Positions 27,595-38,081 of a stretch of 64,000 nt of DNA are shown here, piece by piece. Where the stretch lies: contig NZ_QASN01000022.1 of the NCBI RefSeq assembly GCF_003052585.1, forward strand, positions 1 through 64,000. Reading direction: 5' to 3'. This DNA is from Pseudomonas mangrovi. GTDB taxonomy: Bacteria; Pseudomonadota; Gammaproteobacteria; Pseudomonadales; Pseudomonadaceae. The notes below the pieces were generated by a model that worked only from the letters and a program-made list of their open reading frames with translations, did no database searches and was not told the origin of the DNA. Within the stretch, counting starts at the first letter, position 1, and every line of letters begins with the position of its first letter. The position numbers were made by a program, and so were the translations under genes.

Positions 27595-28230
27595 TCAATC
27601 GTCTTCCGGAGTGTCTGTGGGGTACGGAGCGTCCAGCATGCTGGCTTCCATCTGCTGGCGGAGCTCTTCCATGCGCTGTTGCAGAAGTTCTTCATCGCCT
27701 TCTTGCAGGTCATCCAGGGTCACGGGGGGCGGCGGTGGGGTGTAGCCGGTGCGGTCGGCACTGTTGCTGGTGCGGGTGACCGGAAAACCGAGGCGTTCGA
27801 TGCGGCCGTCGCGCTCGAGTTCGATGCGGTCGCGATAAACCGCATGCAGGCGAGTCGAGTCGTCGATCTTGTCGCCGACCACGAAGCGCTTGGCCGGCTC
27901 GCCGCCACGCTGCAGGATCGCGCTGGATTTCGCCGGGTCGGCATTGACGAAACTGCCGTTCAGGGTCAGGTCCAGGTTGGTCACCGGCGCATTGCCCTCG
28001 CTGCGGCGCGCAGGGCCGAACAGCGGTTCCAGGCGCTCGAGCGCAGGACCTTCCTGAGCTGCGCTGGCGTCGACCGGCGCTACCTGGGCAGGCGCGCGTA
28101 ACAGACGCATCCATTCGGCGCTCTGCCAGGCGAGGCCGGCGCAGGTTGCCAACAGCAGGGCGGCACCGAGTAATGTGGGGGCTTGCTGCTTGAGCCGGTG
28201 GGGGCCAGCGAAGAGTTGCAAGGCGTTCAC
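27595..28230 (-). CDS. xcpP: type II secretion inner-membrane protein GspC
   Basis: XcpP links the inner-membrane platform to the secretin. The 211-residue product has one membrane helix near residues 18-36, a Pro-rich linker and the periplasmic HR domain (LDLTLNGSFVNADPAKSSAI). A Pro run (PPPPP) and a Gln/Glu-rich helical tail take the place of a PDZ domain, as is usual in the pseudomonad XcpP type that ends in a coiled coil. The start is GTG. Confidence 0.9.
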   Translation of the reverse strand: MNALQLFAGPHRLKQQAPTLLGAALLLATCAGLAWQSAEWMRLLRAPAQVAPVDASAAQEGPALERLEPLFGPARRSEGNAPVTNLDLTLNGSFVNADPAKSSAILQRGGEPAKRFVVGDKIDDSTRLHAVYRDRIELERDGRIERLGFPVTRTSNSADRTGYTPPPPPVTLDDLQEGDEELLQQRMEELRQQMEASMLDAPYPTDTPEDD

Positions 28231-28405
28231 TCCATGGAATTATGAGTATGTGGTGTGGATCGCGCGCCGATCATAACAGCTGCAATCTCGTCTACCGCAA
28301 CCCATACAGGTGGTGTTTGCCCTGCATTGTTGTGATAAAGATAGCCAGCCTGTGCGGTGTCGCGCACTGCGAAAAAAATCTATAAGAAATCGCGGAATCG
28401 CAATG

Positions 28406-28418
28406 TCTGACGGTCAGA
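28406..28418. promoter_or_regulatory. small dyad in the xcpP-xcpR divergent promoter region
   Basis: TCTGACGGTCAGA is a perfect 6-bp dyad with a 1-bp centre, in the 233-bp gap between the divergent xcpPQ and xcpR-Z operons and about 45 bp before xcpR. It may be an operator. No clear lux-type box or sigma-54 site was found in this gap by eye. Confidence 0.3.
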
Positions 28419-28463
28419 TTCGACAGTCATACTCTCCTGCGGTTGCCGTCTGAAGGCTCGATC

Positions 28464-29951
<1,488 letters not shown>

Positions 29952-30011
29952 ATGACGAGGTTTTCCGCTCCCGTGTCTCGGCGGGCTCCCAGCGTGTCGG
30001 GAGTCTGCTGA

Positions 30012-31220
30012 ATGGCCGCATTCGAATACATCGCACTGGACGCCAAGGGGCGCCAGCAGAAGGGCGTGCTCGAGGCCGACAGCCCGCGCCAGGTGCGCCA
30101 GATGCTGCGCGACCGGCAGCTGGCGCCGCTCGAGGTCAAGGCCACGCGCACCCGCGAGCAGGGTGGCGGGCTGGGTTTTGGTCGCAACCTGTCGGCGCGT
30201 GACCTGGCGCTGGTGACACGCCAGTTGGCGACCCTGGTGCAGGCTGCTTTGCCGATCGAGGAAGCCCTCGGCGCCGCGGCGGCGCAATCGACCACCCCGC
30301 GCATCCAGGCGATGCTGCTGGCGGTGCGCGCCAAGGTGCTCGAAGGCCACACCCTGGCCGACGCGCTGAAGGAATTTCCCGGCGCCTTTCCCGATCTCTA
30401 CCGCGCCACCGTCTCTGCCGGTGAGCACGCCGGCCACCTGGGGCCGGTACTGGAACAGCTGGCCGATTACACCGAGCAGCGCCAGCAGTCGAAACAGAAG
30501 ATCCAGCTGGCGTTGCTCTATCCGGTGATCCTGATGATCACCTCGCTGATCATCGTCGGCTTCCTGCTCGGCTTCGTGGTGCCGGACGTGGTGCGGGTGT
30601 TCGTCGACTCCGGGCAGACGCTGCCGGCGCTGACTCGCGGCCTGATCGCGGTGAGCGAACTGGTCAAGGGCTGGGGCTGGCTGTTCATCATCCTCAGCAT
30701 CGCCGGGGTGATCGGCCTGCGCGCAGCGCTGAAGGACGAAGGGCGTCGCCGCCGCTGGCATGGGTTTCTGCTCAAGTTGCCGATGATGGGGCGGATGATG
30801 CGCGCCACCGATACCGCACGCTTCGCCTCGACCCTGGCAATCCTGACCCGCAGCGGCGTGCCGCTGGTCGAGGCGCTGGCGATCAGCGCCGAGGTGATCA
30901 GCAACAGAGTCATTCGCGGCGAGGTGGTGATCGCGGCGCAGAAGGTCCGCGAAGGCGGCAGTCTGACCCGCGCCCTGGATGCCAGCGGTCAGTTCCCGCC
31001 GATGATGCTGCACATGATCGCCAGCGGTGAGCGTTCCGGCGAGCTGGATTCGATGCTGGCGCGTACCGCGCGCAACCAGGAGAACGACCTGGCCGCGCAG
31101 ATTTCCCTCTTGGTCGGCCTGTTCGAGCCGTTCATGCTGGTCTTCATGGGTGTGGTGGTGCTGGTCATCGTACTGGCGATCCTCATGCCGATTCTTTCTC
31201 TCAACCAACTGGTGGGGTAG
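30012..31220 (+). CDS. xcpS: type II secretion inner-membrane platform protein GspF
   Basis: This 402-residue polytopic protein begins AAFEYIALDAKGRQQKG, the standard GspF start. It has two GspF repeats and three membrane helices (around residues 170, 220 and 375). It contacts the ATPase XcpR and XcpY. It lies 60 bp after xcpR and 3 bp before xcpT. Confidence 0.95.
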   Translation: MAAFEYIALDAKGRQQKGVLEADSPRQVRQMLRDRQLAPLEVKATRTREQGGGLGFGRNLSARDLALVTRQLATLVQAALPIEEALGAAAAQSTTPRIQAMLLAVRAKVLEGHTLADALKEFPGAFPDLYRATVSAGEHAGHLGPVLEQLADYTEQRQQSKQKIQLALLYPVILMITSLIIVGFLLGFVVPDVVRVFVDSGQTLPALTRGLIAVSELVKGWGWLFIILSIAGVIGLRAALKDEGRRRRWHGFLLKLPMMGRMMRATDTARFASTLAILTRSGVPLVEALAISAEVISNRVIRGEVVIAAQKVREGGSLTRALDASGQFPPMMLHMIASGERSGELDSMLARTARNQENDLAAQISLLVGLFEPFMLVFMGVVVLVIVLAILMPILSLNQLVG

Positions 31221-31223
31221 CAC

Positions 31224-31655
31224 GTGAGCAACGCACGCAGACAACAGGGTTTCACCCTGATCGAAATCATGGTGGTGGTGGTCATCCTCGGCATTCTTGC
31301 CGCGCTGGTGGTGCCGCAGGTAATGAGCCGGCCGGATCAGGCCAAGGTCACCGTGGCCCAGGGCGACATCAAGGGCATCGCCTCGGCGCTGGACATGTAC
31401 AAGCTCGACAACCATTCCTACCCCAGCACCCAGCAGGGCCTCGAGGCGCTGGTGAAGAAGCCTTCCGGCAATCCGGCGGCGAAGAACTGGAACAAGGACG
31501 GCTACCTCAAGCGCGTGCCGGTCGATCCGTGGGGCAATGACTACCAGTACCTGTCGCCGGGTACCCGTGGCGCATTCGATCTGTACTCCTTTGGTGCCGA
31601 CGGCAAGCAGGGCGGTACCGACCTGAACGCCGATATCGGCAACTGGGATCTCTGA
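31224..31655 (+). CDS. xcpT: major pseudopilin GspG
   Basis: XcpT is the main pseudopilus subunit. The 143-residue prepilin has the peptidase site QQG^FTLIEIMVVVVI with Glu at +5, and the C-terminal calcium-site region typical of GspG (LYSFGADGKQGG). A GTG start at 31224 follows 3 bp after xcpS. Confidence 0.96.
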   Translation: MSNARRQQGFTLIEIMVVVVILGILAALVVPQVMSRPDQAKVTVAQGDIKGIASALDMYKLDNHSYPSTQQGLEALVKKPSGNPAAKNWNKDGYLKRVPVDPWGNDYQYLSPGTRGAFDLYSFGADGKQGGTDLNADIGNWDL

Positions 31656-31662
31656 ACCCTCC

Positions 31663-32220
31663 ATGCGCCCATCGCGGGGTTTTACGCTGGTCGAGCTGCT
31701 GGTGGTGCTGGTGATTCTCGGCAGCCTGGTGGGCCTGGCCGTGCTCAGCACCGGCATCGCCGGCACCTCGCGTGAGCTGCGCAGCGAGGCCGAGCGGCTC
31801 GCCGGGCTGATCGGCGTGCTGGTCGAGGAGGCGGTGCTGGACAACCGCGAGTACGGCCTGCGCCTGGAGCGCACCCGCTACCAGGTGGTCAGCTTCGACG
31901 AGGGCACCGCCACCTGGGTGGCCAAGCCGCGTTCCGAACACGTTCTGCCGGAGTGGGCGCAGCTCAGTTATGAGCTCGATGGCGAGCCTCTGCGTCTGGC
32001 CGGGCCCGGCGGCTCCAGCGAGGTCCCTGGCGACAATGACGACGAGGAAGACGACGCGGAGAAAGCCGAGGCGGCCCGCCAGCCGCAGCTGCTGATCCTT
32101 TCCAGTGGCGAGCTGAGCCCGTTCCGCCTGCAGCTCGAGGAGCGACGCAAGGATGGCGTGCGCCTGCAGCTGGCCAGTGACGGCTTCTCGCTGCCCAAGG
32201 TCGAGGTGCTCGAGAAGTGA
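31663..32220 (+). CDS. xcpU: minor pseudopilin GspH
   Basis: The 185-residue prepilin has the site SRG^FTLVELLVVLVI. A long acidic insert (NDDEEDDAEKAE, near residue 125) is somewhat larger than usual. It is the minor pseudopilin thought to join the XcpT shaft to the tip complex. It overlaps xcpV by ATGA-type coupling. Confidence 0.93.
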   Translation: MRPSRGFTLVELLVVLVILGSLVGLAVLSTGIAGTSRELRSEAERLAGLIGVLVEEAVLDNREYGLRLERTRYQVVSFDEGTATWVAKPRSEHVLPEWAQLSYELDGEPLRLAGPGGSSEVPGDNDDEEDDAEKAEAARQPQLLILSSGELSPFRLQLEERRKDGVRLQLASDGFSLPKVEVLEK

Positions 32221-32606
32221 AGCGCATGCGCGGATTCACCCTGCTCGAAGTGCTGGTGGCACTGGGGATCTTCGCGATCGTCGCCGCCAGCGTGCTCACC
32301 GCCAGCAGCCGCAGTCTGCAGAACGCCGCGCGGCTGGAAGAAAAGACCATGGCGATGTGGATCGCCGACAACCGTCTGAGCGAGATGCAACTGCTCGACC
32401 CGCCGCCGGGCGATGGCCGCGATCAGGGTGAGGTCGACTTCGCCGGGCGCCGCTGGGAGTGGCGCAGCGAAGTCAGTGCCACCAGCGAACCAGCCATGCG
32501 CCGGGTCGAGGTGCTGGTGGCGCCGCGTGTGGAGCGTGGCCCGCGCGGCGACATCGAGGAGCGCTCGGTGGCGCGCCTGAGCGGTTTCCTGAGTGCGCCG
32601 CAATGA
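32217..32606 (+). CDS. xcpV: minor pseudopilin GspI
   Basis: The 129-residue prepilin has the site MRG^FTLLEVLVALGIF. GspI nucleates the quasi-helical tip complex with GspJ and GspK. The start is GTG overlapping the xcpU stop, and the stop overlaps the xcpW ATG. Confidence 0.93.
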   Translation: MKRMRGFTLLEVLVALGIFAIVAASVLTASSRSLQNAARLEEKTMAMWIADNRLSEMQLLDPPPGDGRDQGEVDFAGRRWEWRSEVSATSEPAMRRVEVLVAPRVERGPRGDIEERSVARLSGFLSAPQ

Positions 32607-33313
32607 TCCGCAGTGCTCGCGGTTTCACCCTGCTGGAGCTTCTCATCGCCATCGCGATCTTCGCGCTGCTCGGGCTGGGCACCTATCGCATGCTCGATAC
32701 CGTGCTGCGCACCGACGCGGCCACCCGCGCCCAGGAGCAGGATCTGCGTGAGTTGGTGCGTGCCCTGGCGGCCTTCGAGCGCGACCTGCTGCAGGCCCAG
32801 CCGCGACCGATCCGCGATCGCTTCGGCGATGCTCGCCCGGCGCTGGTCGGCGAGGTGCTGGATTCGGCCGCGGTGGAATTTACCCGCACCGGTTGGCGCA
32901 ATCCGCTGGGCACGCCGCGTGCCCGGCTGCAGCGAGTGCGCTGGCAGCTCAGTGGCGAGCAGTGGCAACGGCGCTACTGGACCGTCATCGACCAAGCGCA
33001 GGACTCCCAGCCTCAGGTGCAGCAGGCACTCGACGGGGTGACCCGCTTCGAGCTGCGCTACCTGAACGAGAAGGGTGCCTGGGTCGATGGCTGGCCGGCC
33101 AGCGATGGCGAGCAGGCCGAGCGCAACGAGGGCCTGCCGCTGGCAGTCGAGCTGACCCTCGAACACCGCCGCTATGGTCAGTTGCGTCGCGTGCTGCGCC
33201 TGCCGGACGGCCCGCCCAAGCGTGAGCAGCAGGGCGAAGGCGCCGGTGCGGAAGGTGAAGGCGGCGAAGGCGGCGAGAGCGGGCTGGGCGGCGGCATGGA
33301 GCTGGGGCTGTGA
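32603..33313 (+). CDS. xcpW: minor pseudopilin GspJ
   Basis: The 236-residue prepilin has the site ARG^FTLLELLIAIAIF near residue 5-20. The C-terminus ends in a Gly/Glu-rich tail (GEGGEGGESGLGGG). The ATG at 32603 overlaps the xcpV stop; the in-frame extension to 32459 lies wholly inside xcpV and is rejected. Confidence 0.93.
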   Translation: MIRSARGFTLLELLIAIAIFALLGLGTYRMLDTVLRTDAATRAQEQDLRELVRALAAFERDLLQAQPRPIRDRFGDARPALVGEVLDSAAVEFTRTGWRNPLGTPRARLQRVRWQLSGEQWQRRYWTVIDQAQDSQPQVQQALDGVTRFELRYLNEKGAWVDGWPASDGEQAERNEGLPLAVELTLEHRRYGQLRRVLRLPDGPPKREQQGEGAGAEGEGGEGGESGLGGGMELGL

Positions 33314-34281
33314 GCCGGCAGCGTGGCGTGGCCCTGATCACCGTATTGCTGGTGGTGGCGGTGGTGACCATCGTCACCGCCGGAATCATCGCCCGCCAGC
33401 AACTGGCGATCCGCAGCGCCTCCAACCAGTTGCATGTGCGCCAGGCCTGGCAATACGCCCAGGGCGGCGAGACCCTGGCCAAGGCGATCCTGTTTCGCGA
33501 CCTGCGCGAGGGCGACCGCCAGGCGCCGGTGGATCATCTCGGCGAAGCCTGGGCGCGGCCTTTCGCGCCGTTCAAGCTCGACGAGGGCGGCGAGTTGCGC
33601 GTGCGCATCGAGGACCCCAGCGGACGCTTCAATCTGAACAGTCTGGTGCGCCAGGGCCAACCCAACGAGCTCGCCCTGCAGCAGTTCCGCCGGTTGCTGC
33701 TGCGTCTGCAGATCGAGGAGCCGTACGCCGAGCGGCTGAAGGACTGGATGGATGCCGACCAGGACCCGACCGGCTCCTATGGCGCAGAAGACAACCAGTA
33801 CCTGTTGGCGCAGCCGCCATACCGCACGCCGAACCGCGCGCTGGGCGATATCTCCGAGCTGCGCCTGCTGTTCAACATGCGCGAAGAGCACTACCGGCGC
33901 TTGGCGCCCTTCGTCAGTGCGCTGCCGCCGGACGCGGTGCTCAACGTCAACACCGCAAGCCCGATGGTGCTGTCGAGCCTGGCCGATGGCCTGAGTCCGG
34001 CGCTGGCCGCCGAGCTGGTCAGTGTCCGCGGCCTGCTGGGCTTTCGCGACCTGCAGGCGTTCCTCTCGCAGCCGGTGCTGGCCGGGCTTGGCGTGCAGGG
34101 CGAAGGGCTGGGGATCAATACGCAATATTTTCAGGTGGTCAGCGAAGTGAGTGTCGGTGATCGTCGTCAGGTGCTGGTCAGTCAACTACAACGCGGCCGT
34201 GATGGCCGCGTGCGGGTGCTGTCCCGTGATCTGGGGCAGAGCGGCTTGCCGCCGGCCCCCGTGCAGGAGTCTTCAGAATGA
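33310..34281 (+). CDS. xcpX: minor pseudopilin GspK
   Basis: The 323-residue protein has a prepilin-like start QRG^VALITVLLVVAVV without Glu at +5, as is normal for GspK, and the large alpha-helical insert domain that caps the pseudopilus. The GTG start overlaps the xcpW stop (GTGA). Confidence 0.93.
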   Translation: MSRQRGVALITVLLVVAVVTIVTAGIIARQQLAIRSASNQLHVRQAWQYAQGGETLAKAILFRDLREGDRQAPVDHLGEAWARPFAPFKLDEGGELRVRIEDPSGRFNLNSLVRQGQPNELALQQFRRLLLRLQIEEPYAERLKDWMDADQDPTGSYGAEDNQYLLAQPPYRTPNRALGDISELRLLFNMREEHYRRLAPFVSALPPDAVLNVNTASPMVLSSLADGLSPALAAELVSVRGLLGFRDLQAFLSQPVLAGLGVQGEGLGINTQYFQVVSEVSVGDRRQVLVSQLQRGRDGRVRVLSRDLGQSGLPPAPVQESSE

Positions 34282-35417
34282 GTCAGGCGTGTATTTTTCT
34301 TCTTCCCTCGGCCTGTGCGGAAGCCGATGCCCAGGCCGAGGTGGTCTGGGTGCGTGACGACGAACAGCTGCGCCTGCCGTTCGCCGAGGCGCTGGCGCGC
34401 AGCGATGCCGGTTGGCGCCTGGTGCTGCCGGTCGAGGCAGTGACCGCCTGCGCGGTGCAGTTGCCGACGCAGAAGGCCCGCTGGCTGCGCCAGGCACTGC
34501 CGTTCGCGGTCGAGGAACTGCTGGCCGAGGACGTCGAACAGATGCACCTGGCGCTCGGCGAGCTGCTGGCCGACGGGCGCCACCGGGTGTTTGCGGTTCG
34601 GCGAGCCTGGCTGGCGGCCTGGCTGGAGCTGAGCGCCGGGCAGCCGCCGGCCAGCATCCAGGTCGACGCCGATCTGCTGCCGGCCGAAGGCACCCAGCTG
34701 TTGTGGGCCGAGCAGCGCTGGCTGCTGGGTGGCGAGGTGGCTGCACGCCTGTCCTTGTCCGACGAGGACTGCCGCGAGCTGTGCCCAGCCTTCCCCGAAC
34801 CCCTGCATATCCGCGCCGAAGCCGGGCGCCCGGCGCCGGTCGCGGGGCATCAGCTACAGACGCTGGCCGATCCCTTCGCCTGGCTGGCGGCGCAGAAAGG
34901 CGGCTGCGACCTGGCCCAGGCCGAGTTCGCCCTGCAGCAGAGCGGCAACGACTGGAAGCGCTGGCGGCCGTTGTTCGTCGCGGCGGGCTTGTGCGTGCTG
35001 CTGCAATGGACCTTCTTCATGGCCCAGGGCTGGCACCTGGAGCGCGAGGGCGATGCCTATCGCCAGGCCAGTGAAGCGCTGTACCGCGAGTTGTTCCCTG
35101 AAGAAACCCGCCTGGTGAACCTGCGTGCGCAGTTCGACCAGAACCTGGCCAGCGGCGCCGGTGGCGGCAGCGGTCGTCTGCTGGTGCTGCTCGATCAGGC
35201 CAGCGCGGCGCTGCAGGCCGAGGGATCGACGGTGCAGGTGCAGCAGCTGGACTTCAGCGACAGCCGTGGCGATCTGTCGATGCAGGTACAGGCGCCGGGT
35301 TTTGATGTGCTGGAGCGTCTGCGTGAACGCCTGATCGAGGCCGGCCTTGCGGTCGAACTCGGCTCGGCCAGCCGCGAGGCAGCCGGCGTCAGTGCTCGTG
35401 TGGTTATCGGAGGTTGA
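34278..35417 (+). CDS. xcpY: type II secretion protein GspL
   Basis: The 379-residue bitopic protein has a cytoplasmic actin-like domain (residues 1-230) that recruits XcpR, a membrane helix near 235-255 (LFVAAGLCVLLQWTFFMA) and a periplasmic ferredoxin-like domain. Start and stop overlap its neighbours xcpX and xcpZ. Confidence 0.93.
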   Translation: MSQACIFLLPSACAEADAQAEVVWVRDDEQLRLPFAEALARSDAGWRLVLPVEAVTACAVQLPTQKARWLRQALPFAVEELLAEDVEQMHLALGELLADGRHRVFAVRRAWLAAWLELSAGQPPASIQVDADLLPAEGTQLLWAEQRWLLGGEVAARLSLSDEDCRELCPAFPEPLHIRAEAGRPAPVAGHQLQTLADPFAWLAAQKGGCDLAQAEFALQQSGNDWKRWRPLFVAAGLCVLLQWTFFMAQGWHLEREGDAYRQASEALYRELFPEETRLVNLRAQFDQNLASGAGGGSGRLLVLLDQASAALQAEGSTVQVQQLDFSDSRGDLSMQVQAPGFDVLERLRERLIEAGLAVELGSASREAAGVSARVVIGG

Positions 35418-35932
35418 TGATGGGAACGACTAAACCACTGTTCGCGGGGCTCGAATCCTCGGTGCTGGTGCAACGCTGGCGCGGCATGCCGCCGCGCGAT
35501 CGCCTGGCGCTGGGCCTGCTCGGCGGCTTCCTGCTGCTGGTGCTGCTGTACCTGATGGTCTGGCGTCCGGCGCAGGCCGGTGCGCTGCAGGCGCGCGACT
35601 ACTACCAGCAGGAGCGTGAGCTGCACGCCTATCTGCAGGCCAACGCCGGGCGCGCCAGGGGGCTGCAGAGTGCGCCGCAGGAAACCGTGGACGCCTCGCG
35701 CCTGCAGGGCTTCGTGACCCGCAGCGCTGCAGAACACGGCATGACCATCGAACGCCTCGACAACGAAGGCGCGGGTGGTCTGCAGGTCAACCTGCAGCCG
35801 GTGGCCTTCGCCGATCTGCTGCGCTGGTTTGTCGAACTGGAGGCCAACGGTGTGCGCGTCGACGAGGCCGGGCTCGACCGCGCCGAACAGGGGCGGGTGA
35901 CGGCACGGCTGACCCTGCGGACCGAAGGCTGA
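35417..35932 (+). CDS. xcpZ: type II secretion protein GspM
   Basis: The 171-residue protein has a short cytoplasmic start, a membrane helix (LALGLLGGFLLLVLLYLMVW) and a small periplasmic domain that pairs with XcpY. Two adjacent ATGs (35417 and 35420) are possible; the first overlaps the xcpY TGA. No xcpA/O prepilin peptidase is in the operon; in pseudomonads that function is supplied by pilD elsewhere. Confidence 0.92.
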   Translation: MMGTTKPLFAGLESSVLVQRWRGMPPRDRLALGLLGGFLLLVLLYLMVWRPAQAGALQARDYYQQERELHAYLQANAGRARGLQSAPQETVDASRLQGFVTRSAAEHGMTIERLDNEGAGGLQVNLQPVAFADLLRWFVELEANGVRVDEAGLDRAEQGRVTARLTLRTEG

Positions 35933-36080
35933 GGTGCAGGCGGCCAGCCGCTGTGCGACGAGCTTTTCCAGCGCAGCGGCAGATTTACGCAAGTCATTCT
36001 CGCAACAGGAGAAAAAAGATCGAAAGGCGTGTTGACTTGCCTGGGGTGCCCGAGTAAATTGCGCGCCTCGCAAGGCGAAC

Positions 36081-36156
36081 GGCTGATTAGCTCAGCTGGG
36101 AGAGCACCTGCATCACACGCAGGGGGTCGGCGGTTCGATCCCGTCATCAGCCACCA
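36081..36156 (+). tRNA. tRNA-Val(CAC)
   Basis: This is a 76-nt cloverleaf. The acceptor GGCTGAT pairs with ATCAGCC, the anticodon stem CCTGC/GCAGG encloses ATCACAC (anticodon CAC at 36114-36116), and CCA is encoded. It lies 148 bp after xcpZ, next to tRNA-Asp, as at the P. aeruginosa xcp locus. Confidence 0.93.
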
Positions 36157-36193
36157 ACCCTTGTGAGATTTCGGACGAAAGTCCGGCCGACGC

Positions 36194-36270
36194 GCAGCGG
36201 TAGTTCAGTCGGTTAGAATACCGGCCTGTCACGCCGGGGGTCGCGGGTTCGAGTCCCGTCCGCTGCGCCA
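36194..36270 (+). tRNA. tRNA-Asp(GTC)
   Basis: This is a 77-nt cloverleaf. GCAGCGG pairs with CCGCTGC, the anticodon arm reads CCGGCCTGTCACGCCGG (anticodon GTC), and GCCA is encoded at the end. It lies 37 bp after tRNA-Val, so the two are probably one transcript. Confidence 0.97.
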
Positions 36271-36276
36271 TATCGA

Positions 36277-36309
36277 AAGCCCTTGGATAGCAATATCCAG
36301 GGGCTTTTT
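36277..36309 (+). terminator. Rho-independent terminator after tRNA-Asp
   Basis: AAGCCCTTGGATA and TATCCAGGGGCTT form a long hairpin around GCAA, followed by TTTTT. It lies 6 bp after the tRNA-Asp. Confidence 0.88.
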
Positions 36310-36349
36310 CTATTTCAGCTGTCGCCATTTGCAGCGACGTGCACCACCC

Positions 36350-36491
36350 GTAGGGCGGATTAGCCGCTCGCGGCGTAATCCGCCACAGACCCGCACCGGG
36401 CGGCGCGGTCAGTGCATGGAAACGAGCTTTCGCCCCAGCCATCTTGGCCGCGCAAGAGCCGGCGCAATGCGCTGCGCTTATTGCGCCCTAC
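36350..36491. repeat. 142-bp inverted-repeat (MITE-like) element, copy 2
   Basis: The ends GTAGGGCGGATTAGCC and GCTTATTGCGCCCTAC and both internal hairpins match copy 1 at 25448-25576. The outer 40 bp on each side are nearly identical and the middle differs. The right end touches the stop of the alpha/beta-hydrolase gene (3 bp away). Confidence 0.8.
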
Positions 36492-36494
36492 GGC

Positions 36495-37286
36495 CTACGC
36501 CCCTGCAATGAAGGCGACGCTCTGCGCGATGACCTCGGCATCGCTCAGCAGGCGGCGATGGCCCAGCCCCGAGAGCTCGACCAGGCGCGAGTCCGGCCAG
36601 TTCTGCTGCAGTGCCTTTGAGGCGCCGAAGGGCACGGTGCGGTCCTCCGGGTCGTGCAGGATCAGGCCACGATGACGCAGCCCGTCGCGCATGTTCTCGA
36701 TGTCGAGTGCGCTCAACGGCTGGCCGATGTGGCCGTGCGCCCAGGCCAGCAGGGCTTCGGTCTGCTGCGGCTCAAGACCGTACGCGGCGCTTGCACCCAG
36801 CAGCATCCGCTGCAGCGAGGAGGGGCCGCACAGGTGCACGGATGCGTTGACCCGCAGGCCACGATTGAACGCCCACAGGCTTCCCGCCGAACCCGCGGAG
36901 TGGGCAATCACCGCCTCCACCTGGCCCAGGCTCTGGCAAACCGACAGCAGCGCCTCGCCGATATGTACGACGCTGGTGACGTCGCCGCTCGACTGGCCAT
37001 GGGCCGGCGCGTCCAGCAGCGTCACCGCAAAACCGGCCGCCAGCAGCGGATCGACGAAATCGAGCATCTGCGCCGCGCAGCCATCCCAGCCATGCAGCAG
37101 CACCACACGCGGCCCCTCGCCAAAACTCCACAGCGCCAGCTCGCCGTCGGCATGCCGATGACGGCTGTGGCTGGCCTGCGCCAGACGTTGCTGCTGAGCC
37201 TCGTCGAGCGGCATGCGTCGGGGATTGGCGAAGGCTTGTAGCAGGGCGGCAGGTGGGACGTTGATCGAGGTGTTCAGATTGCTCAT
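36495..37286 (-). CDS. alpha/beta hydrolase
   Basis: The 263-residue protein has the fold's oxyanion loop LLHGWDGCAAQ, a nucleophile elbow AHSAGS (Ala in place of the first Gly of GxSxG), an acid in DPEDRTVPF and a catalytic His in GLGHRRLLSD. It is probably a small cytoplasmic esterase or lipase-like enzyme; the substrate is not known. It is a lone gene between two sets of dispersed repeats. Confidence 0.85.
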   Translation of the reverse strand: MSNLNTSINVPPAALLQAFANPRRMPLDEAQQQRLAQASHSRHRHADGELALWSFGEGPRVVLLHGWDGCAAQMLDFVDPLLAAGFAVTLLDAPAHGQSSGDVTSVVHIGEALLSVCQSLGQVEAVIAHSAGSAGSLWAFNRGLRVNASVHLCGPSSLQRMLLGASAAYGLEPQQTEALLAWAHGHIGQPLSALDIENMRDGLRHRGLILHDPEDRTVPFGASKALQQNWPDSRLVELSGLGHRRLLSDAEVIAQSVAFIAGA

Positions 37287-37520
37287 GGCGGGCTCCTTGG
37301 GCGGCTGCAGTAGCGCAGTCGCATTTTAAATGTCGACCATAATACAAAGAGTCGTCAAGCAGAATTTCAGCATTGGAAGCGGCCAGGATGGGGCTCTATG
37401 GATGGCTGCGGCGGAGAGTTCGTCGCACGGCACCGGGGCTGGTCGAGTGCTAGAGGGTTCGCTCGTGTAGCGAGGGGGCAACGCCGATCCTGCGCTATGT
37501 CTGGCAGCCGGCCCTTCGGA

Positions 37521-37945
37521 CATTCGCACCGTGCAGGGGGCACGGTGGATAAACAAGGCGTTATCCACCCTACGAAGCTGGCGTCCTCCACGAAACCGTA
37601 GGTTGGCGCCGAGCTAAGCGAGGCCCAACGGACGAACTCGCAACGGTCCACGCGCTATCGTCTTGCCCCGCGTTGGGCCTGGCGGCCGAACCTACGAATC
37701 CACCGACCTACGCCACGGCGAGCCTGGTGGTCCTAGGGCATTCGCACCGTGCCGCGGGCTCGGTGGATGAACAAGGCGTTATCCACCCTACGATGCTGGC
37801 GTTCTTCACGAGACCGTAGGTTGGCGCCGAGCAGAGCGAGGCCCAACGGACGATCTCGAAGCGGTCCACGCGCTATCGTCTTGCACCGCGTTGGGCCTGG
37901 CGGCCCAACCTACGAATCCATTGGCCTGCGCCAACTCGAGCGCCG
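37521..37945. repeat. two tandem copies of a 218-bp composite repeat
   Basis: Copy 1 starts at 37521 and copy 2 at 37739, both with CATTCGCACCGTGC. Each copy holds a hairpin GGTGGATAAACAAGGCGTTATCCACC (30 bp; 37544-37573 and 37762-37791). It also holds a 98-bp inverted-repeat element with ends GTAGGTTGGCGCC and GGCGGCCCAACCTAC (37598-37695 and 37816-37913). The copies are nearly identical. This is most of the 795-bp gene-free gap 37287-38081; 37287-37520 shows no recognisable feature. Confidence 0.85.
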
Positions 37946-37961
37946 GCCGCGTGCACGCACC

Positions 37962-37992
37962 GTAGGGTGGATAACGCTCTGTTTATCCACCA
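37962..37992. repeat. inverted single copy of the GGTGGATAA hairpin
   Basis: GTAGGGTGGATAACGC followed by GTTTATCCACC is the reverse complement of the 30-bp hairpin found twice in the neighbouring tandem repeat. It makes a third partial copy in opposite orientation. Related hairpins bound the element at 49075-49194. Confidence 0.7.
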
Positions 37993-38081
37993 GCCCACTG
38001 CGCAAAGCTTGCGTCCTTCACGGCGCTCGTCCGCCCCGGGCATCGCCTTGCCAGCGGTTGCACCGAGACAAGGTTCGGGGA

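Noticed and set aside
28231..28463. lux-type (quorum-sensing) box between xcpP and xcpR
   Set aside because: No sequence close to CTGCCAG-N-TNTG-N-CAG was found; only an unrelated 13-bp dyad.
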